Positions 21,916 to 29,860 are shown, numbered from the stretch's first letter. The stretch: DNA of 33,722 nt from an uncultured Bacilli bacterium (GCA_934098375.1 CAKOOC010000013.1:1-33722); one strand, 5' to 3'. Made by a program: numbers and translations. The notes: generated by a model from the sequence alone, not told the origin.

Positions 21916-23829
21916 ATGGTAAAATACGATGAAGATTCGATAACTATATTAGAAGGCTTAGAAGCCGTAAGAAAAAGACCGGGCATGTATATTGGTTCTA
22001 CTGATAAAAGAGGTATGCATCACTTGGTTTGGGAAATCATTGATAACTCAGTAGATGAGATTATTAATGGTTATGGTAATAAAATAAGTGTAAGAATAAA
22101 TAAAGATGGTAGTATAACAGTTGCGGATAATGGTAGAGGGGTACCAACAGGTATGCATAAAAGCGGAAAAAGTACGCCAGAAGTTATTTATACTATTTTA
22201 CATGCTGGTGGTAAATTTGAAACAGCCGGTTATAAAGTGTCTGGTGGTCTTCACGGCGTAGGTGCTTCAGTTGTTAATGCTTTAAGTGATAGCATGGAAG
22301 TAACTATTTTAAGAGATGGCGCTATTCATCAAATTAAATTTGCTAATGGTGGTAAAGTGGTAAGTCCTTTAAAAAAAATCGGAACAACTAATAAAACAGG
22401 GACAATTGTAACGTTTGCACCAAATAAGGAAATTTTTAAAAATTTAAGTTTTAGTTTTACAACGATATGTGAAAGAATGCAAGAAAGTGCTTTTTTGCTT
22501 AAGGGACTTACTTGTGAAATTGAAGATGTTGAAGATAATAAAAAAGTTACTTATCATTATGATAATGGTTTAATCTCTTTTGTTGAGTATATTAATGAAG
22601 ATAAAAATGTGCTTCATAAGGTTGTGCCTATTCATGGAGTTAAAAATAGTATTGAGGTGGATATTGCGCTTCAGTATACTGATTCATATAATGAAAATAT
22701 TGTTTCTTTTGTAAATAATGTTAAAACAGTTGATGGTGGTTCTCATGAGGTTGGTTTTAAAACGGGAATTACAAAGGCTTTTAATGATTATGCTAGAAAT
22801 AATAGTTTATTAAAAGCAAAGGATGCTAATTTTGAAGGCTCTGATGTAAGAGAAGGATTAACAGCAGTTATTAATTTAAAAATACCAGAAAATTTACTTC
22901 AGTTTGAAGGACAAACTAAAGGTAAACTGGGAACGCCAGAGGCAAGACCTGTTGTAGAAAGTATTGTTTATGATGCTTTAAAGTACTATTTAGAGGAAAA
23001 TAGAGAAATATCCGTGGCAATTATTGAAAAAATGACTAAAAGTAAAGTAGCTAGGGAAGCTGCTAGAAAAGCAAGAGAAGAAGCTAGAAATGGTAAGAGC
23101 AAGAAAAATGAAGCGAGAAGTTTAAGTGGCAAATTAACGCCAGCTCAATCAAGAAATCCTAAAATTAATGAACTTTTTATTGTTGAAGGACAATCTGCAG
23201 GTGGTACTGCTAAAAATGGTAGAGATCGTAAGTTTCAAGCTATTCTTCCTTTAAGAGGAAAAATTATTAATACAGAAAAAGCGACTACCGCCGATATTTT
23301 TAAAAATGAAGAAATTAATACAATGATACATTGCATTGGGGCTGGATATGGTGCGGAATTTGAAGTAAAAGATATTAATTATGATAAAGTTATAATTATG
23401 ACCGATGCTGATGATGATGGAGCTCACATTCAGTGCTTATTACTTACTTTCTTTTATAGATTTATGAGACCTCTTATTGAAGAGGGACATTTATATATTG
23501 CGATGCCACCACTTTATAAAGTAGAGTATGGAAAAAATCATGTTTATTGCTGGACTAATGAAGAACTTGCGGAAGAAACGCAAGGAAAAACTAATTATAA
23601 AGTACAAAGATATAAAGGTTTAGGTGAAATGAATCCGGTTCCTTTGTGGGAAACAACTATGGATCCTAAGACCCGTAATTTAATTAAAGTTTCAATAACT
23701 GATGCCGCTTTGGCGGAAAAGAGAGTAAGCGTTTTAATGGGAGATGTTGTTGAACCAAGAAAAGAATGGATTAACGAAAACGTAGAGTTCTCATTAGAAG
23801 ATGATTATCAAATTGAAACCAAAAGATAA
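21916..23829 (+). CDS. parE: DNA topoisomerase IV subunit B (ATPase)
   Basis: 637 residues. ATPase subunit of type IIA topoisomerase that decatenates chromosomes with ParC. Seen: GHKL ATP site with EIIDNSVDE and GGLHGVGASVVNALS, QTKGKLGTPEAR transducer motif, and TOPRIM domain with EGQSAGG, LPLRGKIINTEKA and DADDDGAH. The LTPAQSRNP and GRDRKFQAILPLRG segments are closer to Firmicutes ParE than GyrB, but a search is needed to be sure. Two motifs differ from consensus: EGDSAGG has Gln for Asp, and DADTDGAH has Asp for Thr. No parC follows; the next genes are on the other strand. Confidence 0.9.
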   Translation: MVKYDEDSITILEGLEAVRKRPGMYIGSTDKRGMHHLVWEIIDNSVDEIINGYGNKISVRINKDGSITVADNGRGVPTGMHKSGKSTPEVIYTILHAGGKFETAGYKVSGGLHGVGASVVNALSDSMEVTILRDGAIHQIKFANGGKVVSPLKKIGTTNKTGTIVTFAPNKEIFKNLSFSFTTICERMQESAFLLKGLTCEIEDVEDNKKVTYHYDNGLISFVEYINEDKNVLHKVVPIHGVKNSIEVDIALQYTDSYNENIVSFVNNVKTVDGGSHEVGFKTGITKAFNDYARNNSLLKAKDANFEGSDVREGLTAVINLKIPENLLQFEGQTKGKLGTPEARPVVESIVYDALKYYLEENREISVAIIEKMTKSKVAREAARKAREEARNGKSKKNEARSLSGKLTPAQSRNPKINELFIVEGQSAGGTAKNGRDRKFQAILPLRGKIINTEKATTADIFKNEEINTMIHCIGAGYGAEFEVKDINYDKVIIMTDADDDGAHIQCLLLTFFYRFMRPLIEEGHLYIAMPPLYKVEYGKNHVYCWTNEELAEETQGKTNYKVQRYKGLGEMNPVPLWETTMDPKTRNLIKVSITDAALAEKRVSVLMGDVVEPRKEWINENVEFSLEDDYQIETKR

Positions 23830-23850
23830 GAGAGATATTTAAATCTCTCT
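23829..23850. terminator. Bidirectional hairpin between convergent parE and def
   Basis: AGAGAGAT (23829-23836) pairs perfectly with ATCTCTCT (23843-23850). It lies where the two genes converge and overlaps the last codons of def. T runs are poor on both sides. Confidence 0.6.
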
Positions 23851-24387
23851 CATTAAATTCTTATTTTTATAAGGATTTTTTTTGTCTATTTTGTCTACAA
23901 ATAAAATACCATTTAAATGATCTATTTCATGCTGGAAAGCAACGGAAATGTCTTCACGAACACGGATACGATATTCATCACCATTTTCATCAAAAGCATC
24001 AACTGTCATTCTGGCATGCCTAGGAACAATACCTTCAACTTCACGGTTAACACTTAAACAGCCTTCACCTTCGCCAACATATATAAGTTCTTCACTTTGA
24101 CTAACAATTTTAGGGTTAATTACAACGTAACGATTGAATTTGCCTTCTTCAATTTCTTCAGATATAACAAATATTCTTTTTAAAATTCCTAACTGAACAA
24201 ATGATAGTCCCATTCCTGGTCTTAAATCATATTTTTCACTGTATTCTTTAATCTGACTTTTCTCAAGATAATCAAGAGAGTCATTAATTAATTTTTGGGT
24301 TTCAGCATCTAATGGGAAAGTAACTTCTTTAGATACTTGATGTAGTACTTTATTTGATTCATCTAATATTTTAATATCAGGCACCAT
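23839..24387 (-). CDS. def: Peptide deformylase (type 2)
   Basis: 182 residues; removes the N-formyl group from new proteins. Seen: motif 2 EGCLSV (metal-binding Cys) and motif 3 QHEIDHLNGILF (two His ligands and the catalytic Glu), with REVEGIVPRHARM typical of Gram-positive type 2 enzymes. Motif 1 is unusual: GMGLSFVQLG where the family has GxGLAAPQ; the catalytic Gln is kept. Good site AAAGGGG before the ATG. Likely transcribed with the DUF192 gene 58 bp upstream on the same strand. Confidence 0.93.
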   Translation of the reverse strand: MVPDIKILDESNKVLHQVSKEVTFPLDAETQKLINDSLDYLEKSQIKEYSEKYDLRPGMGLSFVQLGILKRIFVISEEIEEGKFNRYVVINPKIVSQSEELIYVGEGEGCLSVNREVEGIVPRHARMTVDAFDENGDEYRIRVREDISVAFQHEIDHLNGILFVDKIDKKNPYKNKNLMREI

Positions 24388-24445
24388 AATAATACCCCTT
24401 TCATTACGTGGTTATTTTAGCAAAAAATTGCAAAAAAATAAAGCC

Positions 24446-24739
24446 CTAAAAATGTAGGTCTATTTTTTCGTTCATTTTATAATTTTTACTGTAACCTCTA
24501 GGAAGTTCTAAAGTATGGGCGCTTTTTCTTAAAATTATTATTTTACTGGGAGTAATATTATAGTATTTTTCTACTACAATCATGTTTTTATCTAAACCAA
24601 TAATATCAATTGGTTCTTTCATAAAAAAGGTATGAATTTTATTAACATTAGGAAAATATAATCCATAATTAATGTTTTTTTGAAACATTAGCCCTAGTAA
24701 TTTATCTTTAAAAGTTTTAGCAATTAAAATTTTTATCAT
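24446..24739 (-). CDS. DUF192 family protein
   Basis: 97 residues matching the DUF192 pattern: LLGLMFQ near residue 20, then FFMKEPIDIIGLD (usual FWMKNTxIPLDIxFxD), I(T)PS and LELPRGYS near the end (usual VLELPAG). Function in the family is unknown; many members carry signal peptides, but this one has none, so it is probably cytoplasmic. Short for the family. Upstream of def on the same strand, divergent from the TPR operon. Confidence 0.85.
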   Translation of the reverse strand: MIKILIAKTFKDKLLGLMFQKNINYGLYFPNVNKIHTFFMKEPIDIIGLDKNMIVVEKYYNITPSKIIILRKSAHTLELPRGYSKNYKMNEKIDLHF

Positions 24740-24770
24740 ATCTACCTCTTACTTAATTATACCGTAAAAT

Positions 24771-24799
24771 TTGACTTTTTTTCATAAATATTGTATTAT
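24771..24799 (+). promoter_or_regulatory. Promoter of the TPR operon
   Basis: TTGACT (24771-24776), 17-bp spacer, TATTAT (24794-24799). Strong match with ideal spacing; drives 24827 onward. Confidence 0.8.
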
Positions 24800-24826
24800 A
24801 TGACCTAATTTAAAAGGGGTGTTTTT

Positions 24827-25876
24827 ATGAGTACAAGAGAAAAAGACTTTAGTATTAAATTGCATGATTTATATCATGAGAAAAAATATTCAGAATTTCT
24901 TTCATTAATGAAAAGATATATAAGTGAGTTTGGAGTGCCTAGAAATAGGAAAACTTTATATTTTGAATACGGAAAAGTATTAGCTGCTTACTTTTATAAA
25001 AATGCGGCTATTAGGATATTTGAAGAAATAAGAGCAAATGGTTATTGGCAAGCAAATATTGAACTTTCTAGATGTTATTCATCATCACCAAACATAGCAC
25101 CATATAATTTAGATATGGCCAAAAATTATCTTTGGGAAGTAATCGATAATTATAGCGATAATATGCAGGCGGTAGAATCTGCATACAGCTCTCTAGCAAA
25201 TATTTATTTGAAATCCTTAGATTATGAAGAAACAATAAAAATTCTTAATGAAGGGTTAAAAAAATCACCAAATTGTGCTAACTTATTAAATTTTTTAGGA
25301 ACTATTTATATGGGATTAAAAGATTTTAGTAAAGCGGGAACTTATTTTACCACTATTTTAAACAAAGACCCTATGGATGGTGTATCTCGTTTAAAACTTG
25401 GAGTTTGTCATATGAGTTTAAAGAATTATAATGCAGCTTTAAAACAATTTCAAATTCATATAAAAAATAGTCCGTTTGATTATCGAGGATATTTAAGTTT
25501 GGGAAAATTATACTTGATGCAGGATAACTTTGAAGAAGCAAAGAGGGCTTTATCAGATGCTTTAAAGTTTGCAGAATTAAAAACTGATCGTGCTGAATGT
25601 TTACTAGAGTTAGGTAATTTATATTACAAGCTAAAAGACTATAAAAAGAGTGAAGAGTTATATTTAGAAGCTACAGAATTATCTATTAGAGTAAAAGGAG
25701 CTTTTCTAGGTCTATATAAAGTTTATCAAAAGACAAGAAGAGAACTTGATGCTAAAAGAGTGCTTTCTTATTTAATTTCGTTAGAAGATTCTTTAGCAGA
25801 ACCATTTTTAATTAGTGAGCATGAAAAAACATTAAAGGAAACTTTTAAGGGTAAAAATAGTTTAAATAAAAAATAA
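24827..25876 (+). CDS. TPR repeat protein, paralogue 1
   Basis: 349 residues; AGGGGTG site. No signal peptide or membrane helix, so cytoplasmic. Built almost wholly of tetratricopeptide repeats (for example AAIRIFEEIRANGYWQANIELSRCY, too diverged to count exactly; at least eight units). The C-terminus contains TRRELDAKRVLSYLISLEDSLAEPFLI, matched by NREIDARRMSDKAILLEMKDVKYFL in paralogue 2 and a similar segment in paralogue 3. TPR arrays act as protein-binding scaffolds; the partner is unknown. First of three tandem paralogues in one operon. Confidence 0.85.
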   Translation: MSTREKDFSIKLHDLYHEKKYSEFLSLMKRYISEFGVPRNRKTLYFEYGKVLAAYFYKNAAIRIFEEIRANGYWQANIELSRCYSSSPNIAPYNLDMAKNYLWEVIDNYSDNMQAVESAYSSLANIYLKSLDYEETIKILNEGLKKSPNCANLLNFLGTIYMGLKDFSKAGTYFTTILNKDPMDGVSRLKLGVCHMSLKNYNAALKQFQIHIKNSPFDYRGYLSLGKLYLMQDNFEEAKRALSDALKFAELKTDRAECLLELGNLYYKLKDYKKSEELYLEATELSIRVKGAFLGLYKVYQKTRRELDAKRVLSYLISLEDSLAEPFLISEHEKTLKETFKGKNSLNKK

Positions 25877-25892
25877 ATTTTGGTGATTTAAA

Positions 25893-25913
25893 ATGAAAGA
25901 AATGATAAATTGA
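25893..25913 (+). CDS. Possible six-codon leader ORF (MKEMIN) coupled to TPR paralogue 2
   Basis: ATG 25893 has the better ribosome-binding site (GGTGAT, 25882-25887), reads only six codons, and its TGA shares a base with ATG 25913 (TGATG). This could be a coupling device or a decayed original start. Too short to judge as a protein. Confidence 0.35.
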   Translation: MKEMIN

Positions 25914-26953
25914 TGGAAACGATAGATAAGCAAAAATTAAAAGAAATGTATGATAAATTATTAGATTACTATCAAAAAGGAATGTTTTTAGATTTTTTGA
26001 ATTTATATAAAAAATATGAAGAAGCATGTGGTATTGATAATATTAATGCTAAAATATTTTTCTGTGCAGGTAAAGTAATGTCTAAATTTAATAGAATAGA
26101 TGAAGCAGAAAGATTCTTTAAATTAGCAGTTATGAGATACGCAGTTAGTGCTCCTGCTTTTTATGAACTTGGCGCAATTTATGAAAAAGGAAAAGATTAT
26201 TATCAAGCTTTAGAATACTATGAACTTTCTTTAAAGTATTCTCATGATAATTATAAAACGAAATCTTTAATGGCAATAGGAAATCTTTATACTAAGATGT
26301 GTAGATATGAAGAAGCTATTGGTTATTTTGAGTATATTTTATTATTAGAACCGGATAATGTGAAAGTTTTAAATAAAATGGGAAATATTTTCTTATTACA
26401 AAAAAATTATGAAAAAGCTAGAAAGTATTTAAAAAAGGCTTTAAACATAGATTCTTTAAACTTAACTACTATAGTTTCTTTAGGTAAAGTTTCTTATGGT
26501 GAAGGGGACTTTAATATGGCTTGTAATTACTTTGAAAATGCGATTAGTATTAATGAATATGGAAATGGTCCAACTTTATATGAGGCTTATTTAAATTTAG
26601 CAAATACTTATATCTCTTTAGGGGATGAGAATGAATCTTATTATTTAGATGCCGAAAAAATGTTAAGAAACATTATTACAAATACAAAAATACAAAGAAT
26701 AAAAGCTCTTGCTTATGTTTATCTTGGTGATATTAAAAGAAAAATGAAAAAGTATGATGAAGCAGAGGGACTATATTTAAATGCAATAAAAGCTAATTGT
26801 TATGTGACAGAGCCCTATTTTAGGTTAGCAGATTTATTTACGATGATGAATAGAGAAATAGATGCTAGAAGAATGAGTGATAAAGCGATTCTTTTAGAAA
26901 TGAAGGACGTAAAATATTTTTTAAACGAACAATCACAGACAATTTTAATGTAA
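25913..26953 (+). CDS. TPR repeat protein, paralogue 2
   Basis: 346 residues from ATG 25913; a TTG one codon earlier is also possible. No strong ribosome-binding site of its own, so it is probably translated by re-initiation after the short ORF at 25893. Cytoplasmic, all TPR: repeats such as APAFYELGAIYEKGKDYYQALEYYE and VLNKMGNIFLLQKNYEKARKYLKKAL are clear (each quoted part is a single repeat). The closing segment NREIDARRMSDKA is shared with paralogue 3 (NREIDAQNAYNEG). Function unknown; shares the operon with paralogues 1 and 3 and may form mixed scaffolds with them. Confidence 0.85.
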   Translation: METIDKQKLKEMYDKLLDYYQKGMFLDFLNLYKKYEEACGIDNINAKIFFCAGKVMSKFNRIDEAERFFKLAVMRYAVSAPAFYELGAIYEKGKDYYQALEYYELSLKYSHDNYKTKSLMAIGNLYTKMCRYEEAIGYFEYILLLEPDNVKVLNKMGNIFLLQKNYEKARKYLKKALNIDSLNLTTIVSLGKVSYGEGDFNMACNYFENAISINEYGNGPTLYEAYLNLANTYISLGDENESYYLDAEKMLRNIITNTKIQRIKALAYVYLGDIKRKMKKYDEAEGLYLNAIKANCYVTEPYFRLADLFTMMNREIDARRMSDKAILLEMKDVKYFLNEQSQTILM

Positions 26954-26965
26954 GAAGGGATTTAA

Positions 26966-27202
26966 ATGGAAGAAGAAAAATTAAAGATAGAAAAAGACGT
27001 AGAAAAAGAGCCTTTAAAATTTGAATATTATTATGCGCTTCAAGATTTTTATCATAATAAAGATTACGTTAATTTCATTAAAACTTTTAAAGAATATGAA
27101 AAGGAATTTGGCATTGACAGTATGGGAAGCATAATCCTTTATGAATATGCCAGAGTGTTGCAATTTATCAAAAAAATAATGAGGCGGCAAAGATTTTTTT
27201 AA
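26966..27202 (+). CDS. TPR paralogue 3, 5' part (ends at frameshift)
   Basis: 78 codons, AGAAGGG site. The first 65 or so residues align with the start of paralogue 2 (YYALQDFYHNKDYVNF, FGIDSMGSIILYEYARVL). The frame is then lost at an A7 run (27170-27176), giving the non-TPR tail IKKIMRRQRFF and a stop. Moving one base back at the run restores KNNEAAKIFLMIIKRNTKL and leads into 27202-28035. So this is one gene broken by a single-base change, or read through by -1 frameshifting on the A run. Confidence 0.75.
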   Translation: MEEEKLKIEKDVEKEPLKFEYYYALQDFYHNKDYVNFIKTFKEYEKEFGIDSMGSIILYEYARVLQFIKKIMRRQRFF

Positions 27203-28035
27203 TGATAATTAAAAGAAATACTAAATTAACCAGTAAGTATTATAGGGATTTAGGTAAACTTTATTTGGATATGAATAGAATTTTTGATGCAGAAGAATGC
27301 TTTAAGAAATCGGTTTACTATAGTAAGAGTGAAGAAGATAAGCAAAAAGCTTTATATTTTTTAGGAAAATTATATACTAAAAGACTTAATTATGATGCGG
27401 CGATAGATGTTTTTAATAAAATTTTATTAATAGATGGGGAAAATTATAAAGCTTTATGTATGTTAGGTAGTATATATGGAAGCATGAAACAATATGATAT
27501 GGCATTAATATATTATGAAAAGGCTTTGCGTGACTGTAATTTAGATGTTAGAGTTTTATCAGCAATTGGGGAAATATATTTGAAACAAGGCTATTTAGAT
27601 GCAGCAACGTGTTATATAGAAAGAAGTATAGCTTTAAATATGAAAGATGGAAATTATTATTTTCCAAGCTATCTTTCTGCAGCAGAATTATATATTAAAA
27701 AAGGTAATTATTTAAAAGCTAAAGAGATGCTAAATATTGTATTTGAAAAGTCAAAGTATAGAAAGGATATAGCTGCAGCAAAAGCTTTACTTGGTGATAT
27801 TTCTTATAAAAAGGGAGATTTACTAAGTGCTTTAAAATATTATAGTGCCAGTATAAAAATGGATGGTACTTTGGCAAAATCGTACTATAAGATAGGCGAT
27901 ATATACACCATGTTAAATAGAGAAATTGATGCCCAAAATGCTTATAATGAAGGCAATGAAGTGGAAATAAAAAATATAAAATACTTTTTGAACTTTCAAA
28001 GGGAATTAACTTTAACAATGCCTAATAATAATTGA
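27202..28035 (+). CDS. TPR paralogue 3, 3' part
   Basis: 277 codons from ATG 27202, but the TPR frame extends upstream to the A7 run at 27170, so the ATG is probably not a true start; no ribosome-binding site is seen. Clear TPR units: YYRDLGKLYLDMNRIFDAEE, ALCMLGSIYGSMKQYDMALI, AKSYYKIGDIYTMLNREIDA. All repeats are intact with no further stops, which suggests the break is recent, a sequencing error in the homopolymer, or recoded. Confidence 0.75.
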   Translation: MIIKRNTKLTSKYYRDLGKLYLDMNRIFDAEECFKKSVYYSKSEEDKQKALYFLGKLYTKRLNYDAAIDVFNKILLIDGENYKALCMLGSIYGSMKQYDMALIYYEKALRDCNLDVRVLSAIGEIYLKQGYLDAATCYIERSIALNMKDGNYYFPSYLSAAELYIKKGNYLKAKEMLNIVFEKSKYRKDIAAAKALLGDISYKKGDLLSALKYYSASIKMDGTLAKSYYKIGDIYTMLNREIDAQNAYNEGNEVEIKNIKYFLNFQRELTLTMPNNN

Positions 28036-28060
28036 CATTTTAATAAAAAAAATATATTAT
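28032..28060 (+). promoter_or_regulatory. Promoter of the Flp/TadE-like pilin gene
   Basis: TTGACA (28032-28037), 17-bp spacer, TATTAT (28055-28060). It overlaps the stop codon of TPR paralogue 3 and leaves a leader of only about 14 nt. Confidence 0.85.
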
Positions 28061-28080
28061 TATAGTAGGTGGGAATAGAT

Positions 28081-28302
28081 ATGAAGAAGAACAAAAAAGG
28101 TCAAGCGTTAGTTGAATATGTTGTAATAATTGGAGTAGTTACAGTACTTATAATTGCTCTTGTTAATTATTTTGGAGGATATTTAAAAGATGCTATTACC
28201 AAGTCTTCATGTCCATTAGTAGGTGAAAAATACGAAAAAGGTGAAAAAAGAGGAGAAGGAAAATGTGTTCCTTCTGATGATAATAATTCACTATTTGATT
28301 AG
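28081..28302 (+). CDS. Flp/TadE-type pilin-like protein
   Basis: 73 residues from ATG 28081 after AGGTGGGAAT; a GTG at 28069 would lie inside the ribosome-binding site. Seen: MKKNKKGQALVEYVVIIGVV, a basic leader then GQALVEY at the start of a hydrophobic helix, as in Flp and TadE-like pilins, with Gly7 (KKG) as likely prepilin cleavage site and the conserved Glu at the fifth position of the mature chain. After the helix comes a short charged tail with two cysteines that could pair. No tad assembly genes are in the window. Own strong promoter and terminator fit an abundant structural subunit. Confidence 0.75.
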   Translation: MKKNKKGQALVEYVVIIGVVTVLIIALVNYFGGYLKDAITKSSCPLVGEKYEKGEKRGEGKCVPSDDNNSLFD

Positions 28303-28321
28303 AGGTTTATGCCTCTTTTTT
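28301..28321 (+). terminator. Rho-independent terminator of the pilin gene
   Basis: AGAGG (28301-28305) pairs with CCTCT (28312-28316), followed by a T run. Confidence 0.75.
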
Positions 28322-28363
28322 ATTTAGAAAATCTAATTTTTAAAGATGCTTTGTAAAATTTAA

Positions 28364-28393
28364 TTGACAGTTTATAACTTTTTGTGGTAACAT
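28364..28393 (+). promoter_or_regulatory. Possible upstream promoter of the gene at 28493
   Basis: TTGACA (28364-28369), 18-bp spacer, TAACAT (28388-28393). Weaker than the promoter at 28432. Confidence 0.4.
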
Positions 28394-28431
28394 TAAATTC
28401 CACACCTAAAGAGTATATATTATACACATGT

Positions 28432-28460
28432 TTGACTTTTTGCCTTAATTATGCTATAAT
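28432..28460 (+). promoter_or_regulatory. Promoter inside an inverted repeat
   Basis: TTGACT (28432-28437), 17-bp spacer, TATAAT (28455-28460). The -10 lies in the loop of a perfect inverted repeat, CCTTAATTA (28443-28451) and TAATTAAGG (28466-28474), whose arm centres are 23 bp apart. This is consistent with a repressor operator. Confidence 0.75.
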
Positions 28461-28492
28461 TGTCGTAATTAAGGGATATGGGGGTTTTATTT

Positions 28493-28912
28493 ATGAAAGG
28501 ATTTATTTTAGATTATATTAATGAAAATGAGTTTAGAAAACTTGAAAGAGCATTAAAAAAATATAATATGTTAGCTTTTAAGAAATTAAACTTTGAGTAT
28601 TATCCAGCACTTAGAAGTGGTAATTTTTTAGGAGAATTAGTTTCAAAAAATAAAAAGGATGGTACAGAAACATATGAATTAAAATTACCAAGCGATCATA
28701 TGTTTAGTCAAGTGCATGGAGATATTAAATTACATTATATTGTATATAAAAAAGAACAAGTTGTAATGCTTGATACTATAACACCATCTGATATTTTACT
28801 TGAAGGTCATATGGCAGAGCTTACTACATATAAAGGGGTTATGATTAGTAAAGCTAATGCTGAAAAAGATATGTTTAAAATCGATTTATTAAATATGTTA
28901 CAAGATAAGTAG
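28493..28912 (+). CDS. Conserved-looking hypothetical protein, 139 aa
   Basis: ATG 28493 is preferred, with a G-rich site 8 bp before it; ATG 28478 in frame would add MGVLF. No signal peptide or membrane helix, so cytoplasmic. Mixed alpha/beta composition with a helical N-terminus (NENEFRKLERALKKYNML) and a beta-rich middle (ELKLPSDHMFSQVHGDIKLHYIVYKKEQVVMLDTI). No family recognised. Own strong promoter with a palindrome and own terminator: a separately regulated single gene. Confidence 0.75.
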   Translation: MKGFILDYINENEFRKLERALKKYNMLAFKKLNFEYYPALRSGNFLGELVSKNKKDGTETYELKLPSDHMFSQVHGDIKLHYIVYKKEQVVMLDTITPSDILLEGHMAELTTYKGVMISKANAEKDMFKIDLLNMLQDK

Positions 28913-28927
28913 ATGACTTATCTTTTC
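28903..28927 (+). terminator. Rho-independent terminator
   Basis: AGATAAGT (28903-28910) pairs perfectly with ACTTATCT (28916-28923), loop of 5 nt, followed by TTTC. The stem includes the stop codon. Confidence 0.7.
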
Positions 28928-28974
28928 TTTACAAATTAAAAAAGGTTTAATTATGTGATTATAGGAGGATTTTT

Positions 28975-29517
28975 ATGGAAGATAGAATAAATCAAACACG
29001 AGAAAAAATAGAAGATTTTTGGAGAAAATCACTTAAATATTATGGAAAAGAAATTGTTTTAGGTTCAAATCAATATTTTAGCATTGACCAAATACGAAAT
29101 GGCGAAAACTTGCAAATGGGAATATATGATTATAGGATACAATATGGTTTTCCTCAATCGGGATGCATTACTATAGATTTTAGTTTTGATGAAGATAGCA
29201 AATCTTTTTCTATAAATAACATAATCGTTTATGCACCACCAGCAGATAAAGAATTTGTAGTGGCAAATTATGCGCCCCAGGTTACTTTGGGAGAAATGAA
29301 TGTAAGTGCAAATTTTGGAATTGATATGCATACAGAAAAGCATACAAGTATTGAAGCAATCTCTCAAAATCCAAATGCTTTAAATATGTTAGCTTTTGCT
29401 AGTGATGATTTAGATAAAGCCGAAGTACTTGGAGAATGCGGATTAGAAGTTCCATTAGGAAGCAAAAAAATTCCTATGTGTAATTGTACAAACAAACCTT
29501 ATAAAGGTAAAAGATGA
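28975..29517 (+). CDS. Hypothetical protein, 180 aa
   Basis: Strong AGGAGG site before ATG 28975. No signal peptide or membrane helix. N-terminal helix (EDRINQTREKIEDFWRKSLKYYGKE), then a beta-rich middle with a repeated hydrophobic-aromatic pattern, then an extended C-terminus ending with a CNC motif (PMCNCTNKP). No family recognised; the CNC pair could bind a metal or be redox-active, but nothing else supports that. Ends in TGA. Confidence 0.7.
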   Translation: MEDRINQTREKIEDFWRKSLKYYGKEIVLGSNQYFSIDQIRNGENLQMGIYDYRIQYGFPQSGCITIDFSFDEDSKSFSINNIIVYAPPADKEFVVANYAPQVTLGEMNVSANFGIDMHTEKHTSIEAISQNPNALNMLAFASDDLDKAEVLGECGLEVPLGSKKIPMCNCTNKPYKGKR

Positions 29518-29540
29518 TTAATTTTAAATCGTCTTTTTTT
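29509..29540 (+). terminator. Rho-independent terminator
   Basis: AAGATGATT (29511-29519) pairs with AATCGTCTT (29527-29535) through one G-U pair; a T run follows. The stem includes the TGA stop. Confidence 0.7.
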
Positions 29541-29612
29541 ATAATTAGATCTTTACTAAATTTATAAAGGATTACTTACATTATTATTAAAATAAATGAT
29601 GATTTTTAGCAT

Positions 29613-29638
29613 AAAAAATCAGCCATATTTTAGGCTGA
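29613..29638 (-). terminator. Terminator of the tRNA operon (minus strand)
   Basis: Read on the minus strand: TCAGCC (29638-29633), 8-nt loop, GGCTGA (29624-29619), then T6 (29618-29613). Confidence 0.8.
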
Positions 29639-29680
29639 AAAATGTATTTAAAGTTCTAATGTGTCGAACATACCTACCGA

Positions 29681-29765
29681 TGGTGCAGGTAACAGGAGTT
29701 GAACCTGCACGGATTGCTCCACTAGATCCTAAGTCTAGCGCGTCTGCCAATTCCGCCATACCTGC
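29681..29765 (-). tRNA. tRNA-Leu (anticodon UAG)
   Basis: 85 nt on the minus strand including an encoded CCA (29681-29683). Acceptor GCAGGTA pairs with TACCTGC; the anticodon loop CTTAGGA gives UAG, reading CUA/CUN leucine codons; the long extra arm and the T arm with TTCAACT fit a class II leucine tRNA. Lies 7 bp downstream of the second tRNA in the same transcript. Confidence 0.95.
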
Positions 29766-29772
29766 AAAAAAA

Positions 29773-29849
29773 TGGTGGATCTTGTAGGACTCGAACCTAC
29801 GACCGCCCGGTTATGAGCCGGATGCTCTAACCAACTGAGCTAAAGATCC
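29773..29849 (-). tRNA. tRNA with CAU anticodon (Ile2 or elongator Met)
   Basis: 77 nt on the minus strand with encoded CCA (29773-29775). Acceptor GGATCTT pairs with AAGATCC; D arm TAGCTCAGTTGGTTAGAGC; anticodon loop CTCATAA; T arm with TTCGAGT. The body, notably GGTCGTAGG before the T loop, resembles the Bacillus tRNA-Ile2 whose CAU is changed to lysidine-AU by TilS. Elongator Met cannot be excluded. It is not an initiator, lacking the three G-C pairs in the anticodon stem. Confidence 0.9.
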
Positions 29850-29860
29850 ATGACTTCTTA

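Noticed and set aside
29596..29787. A 63-codon plus-strand ORF
   Set aside because: It runs antisense through tRNA-Leu and the tRNA terminator; the sequence VTGVEPARIAPLDPKSS is the well-known false product of tRNA-Leu genes.
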